The position numbers and the translations under genes were made by a program. 61,317 nucleotides of DNA, from positions 1 to 61,317 of the forward strand of contig JADFXG010000017.1 in NCBI GenBank assembly GCA_015233895.1, written 5' to 3'. Positions 60,667 to 61,317 of the stretch are shown piece after piece. Under the pieces are notes generated by a model that saw only the letters and a program-made list of their open reading frames with translations, had not been told where the DNA came from and ran no database searches. Source of the DNA: Nitrospirota bacterium (lineage in GTDB: Bacteria > Nitrospirota > Thermodesulfovibrionia > Thermodesulfovibrionales > Magnetobacteriaceae). Position 1 is the first letter of the stretch. Each line of letters opens with the position of its first letter.

Positions 60667-60811
60667 AGCTTACCCGTGAATGATAAGTTTGAGTATAGCT
60701 TTCAGAGCCAGGGGTACATAATTGAACAAGAAATGTGCCGATTTCATGCTCTTTAATCGTGGCTGCAACTGCCTCTTTCTTTGAATTATAATTGCCGAGA
60801 ACTGTTTGATT
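60659..60811 (-). pseudogene. C-terminal fragment of an unknown gene cut off by the IS
   Basis: A minus-strand frame reads NTLNQTVLGNYNSKKEAVAA, then TIKEHEIGTFLVQLCTPGSE, and stops at TGA 60661-60659. It overlaps the protease TTG start, as in a translation-coupled operon. The frame is interrupted on its 5' side exactly where the IS terminal repeat begins (60812). Only about 50 codons remain; I do not recognise the family. Confidence 0.5.
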
Positions 60812-61317
60812 GAGAGTGTTCAAAAAACTGTGTCATGAAGTCTAATTAGAGAGCATTTTTTGGAAAGTATATTTTCAGAAACTGCCTAACTGAATTATAT
60901 TATCAGTTATAACAAAAAGGAGGGATGACACGATGAGTAAGAGAGAAACACAAGATTTGAAGGAGTTCGATTTTGCATCATTTCAGCAAGAGGCAATCAA
61001 GCAGTTAAAATCCGGCAAGCCTTAAAGTGGTAAAGAGGGAGTAATAACGCCGCTAATAAAACGGATTCTTGAGGCGGCGTTGGAAGGTGAGTTAGACAAC
61101 CACTTGAGTGATGAAAGAGAATCAGGCGGGAGAAACAGGAAAAACGGGTCAACATGCAAAACAGTGAAGACAGATCAAATAGCGTTTGAGTTGGAGACTC
61201 CGAGGGATCGCAATAGTAGTTTTGAGCCTGAGATAGTGAAAAAGAGGCAGACCTATCCTGGTGACGCACTGGAGAGCAAAATCATATCCCTGTACGGTTT
61301 TGGGATGAGTTATAACG
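60812..61317 (+). mobile_element. IS256-family insertion sequence, left part (continues beyond the window)
   Basis: The left terminal repeat at 60812-60837 includes GTTCAAAAAACTGTGTCA, the counterpart of the right end at 188-211. The transposase gene starts about 95 bases inside it and runs off the window end. It interrupts the small gene that precedes the protease. Confidence 0.7.
60933..61317 (+). pseudogene. IS256-family transposase, N-terminal part with premature stop
   Basis: ATG 60933 follows AGGAGG at good spacing and reads MSKRETQDLKEFDFASFQQE for 30 codons to an in-frame TAA at 61023-61025. Homology continues in the same frame after the stop: LIKRILEAALEGELDNHLSD, then ESKIISLYGFGMSY, the typical IS256-family N-terminal region. 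One nonsense change (for example TTA to TAA) has broken the gene, unless a downstream start is used. The frame is open at the window edge. Confidence 0.7.

Noticed and set aside
60997-61269. Minus-strand 90-codon frame at the right end
   Set aside because: It is antisense to the transposase, which has clear IS256-family similarity on the plus strand.

Overview
The window looks like a piece of chromosome from a free-living, flagellated, Gram-negative bacterium with a moderate-to-low GC content. Outer-membrane beta-barrels, several lipoproteins, a Pal/OmpA-type protein and GDP-fucose biosynthesis point to a diderm. CcdA/TlpA with CxxCH lipoproteins and a TusA-SQR-DUF1641 set point to respiratory and sulfur metabolism. 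The gene mix and protein style resemble Nitrospirota (Thermodesulfovibrionia or magnetotactic relatives). That placement is inference from family resemblance, not a search. No magnetosome gene and no rRNA is visible.

Layout. The left edge (1-211) is the 3' end of an IS256-family element and the right edge (60812-61317) is the 5' part of a related element in the same orientation. 292-5332 (minus) holds a DUF3570/DUF4266/TlpA cassette, two paralogous di-haem lipoproteins, CcdA and a RodZ-like protein. 5467-10284 (minus) holds a seven-repeat beta-propeller, an OmpP1/FadL-like porin and a caspase-like protein. 10800-19506 holds a Crp/Fnr regulator, an iron-ADH/ABM pair, a giant STAND-ATPase/SARP-type regulator and the sulfur operon. 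19915-24468 (minus) is an unusual three-gene operon: a large unknown protein, phosphatidylserine decarboxylase and an Lgt-like membrane protein. 24683-36279 is rich in signalling genes: a metallo-beta-lactamase-fold enzyme, a Pal-like lipoprotein, a histidine kinase with a REC-GAF regulator, a TPR/barrel - FecR - lipoprotein - CHASE2-adenylate cyclase operon, and a GAF/degenerate-GGDEF protein. A tRNA-Leu(CAA) with a strong terminator follows.

37683-40729 is efp-accB-accC-thiE. 40825-45110 is a cluster of three tandem flagellin genes read leftwards, with unusually structured leaders: a conserved hairpin showing a GGA loop in front of each gene, a 20-codon leader ORF, and start-stop mini-ORFs. 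45308-49667 carries fumarase, a candidate Panacea-type toxin-antitoxin pair, a K+ channel with an RCK domain, and an orphan ABC ATPase. 49677-55047 (minus) has a glycosidase-like propeller and a YfiR - histidine kinase - REC/histidine kinase cassette. 55224-58003 has gmd-fcl-alkD, and 58117-59409 is a thiolase. 59629-61317 is a decaying mobile region: an integrase remnant, a frameshifted retropepsin-like protease, a truncated gene and the IS.

The most interesting items are the flagellin-leader RNA architecture, the duplicated flavinylation-like motif in the DUF3570 barrel, and the Psd/Lgt-like/unknown operon. The FecR-CHASE2 cyclase cassette with an internal hairpin and the toxin-antitoxin candidate come next.
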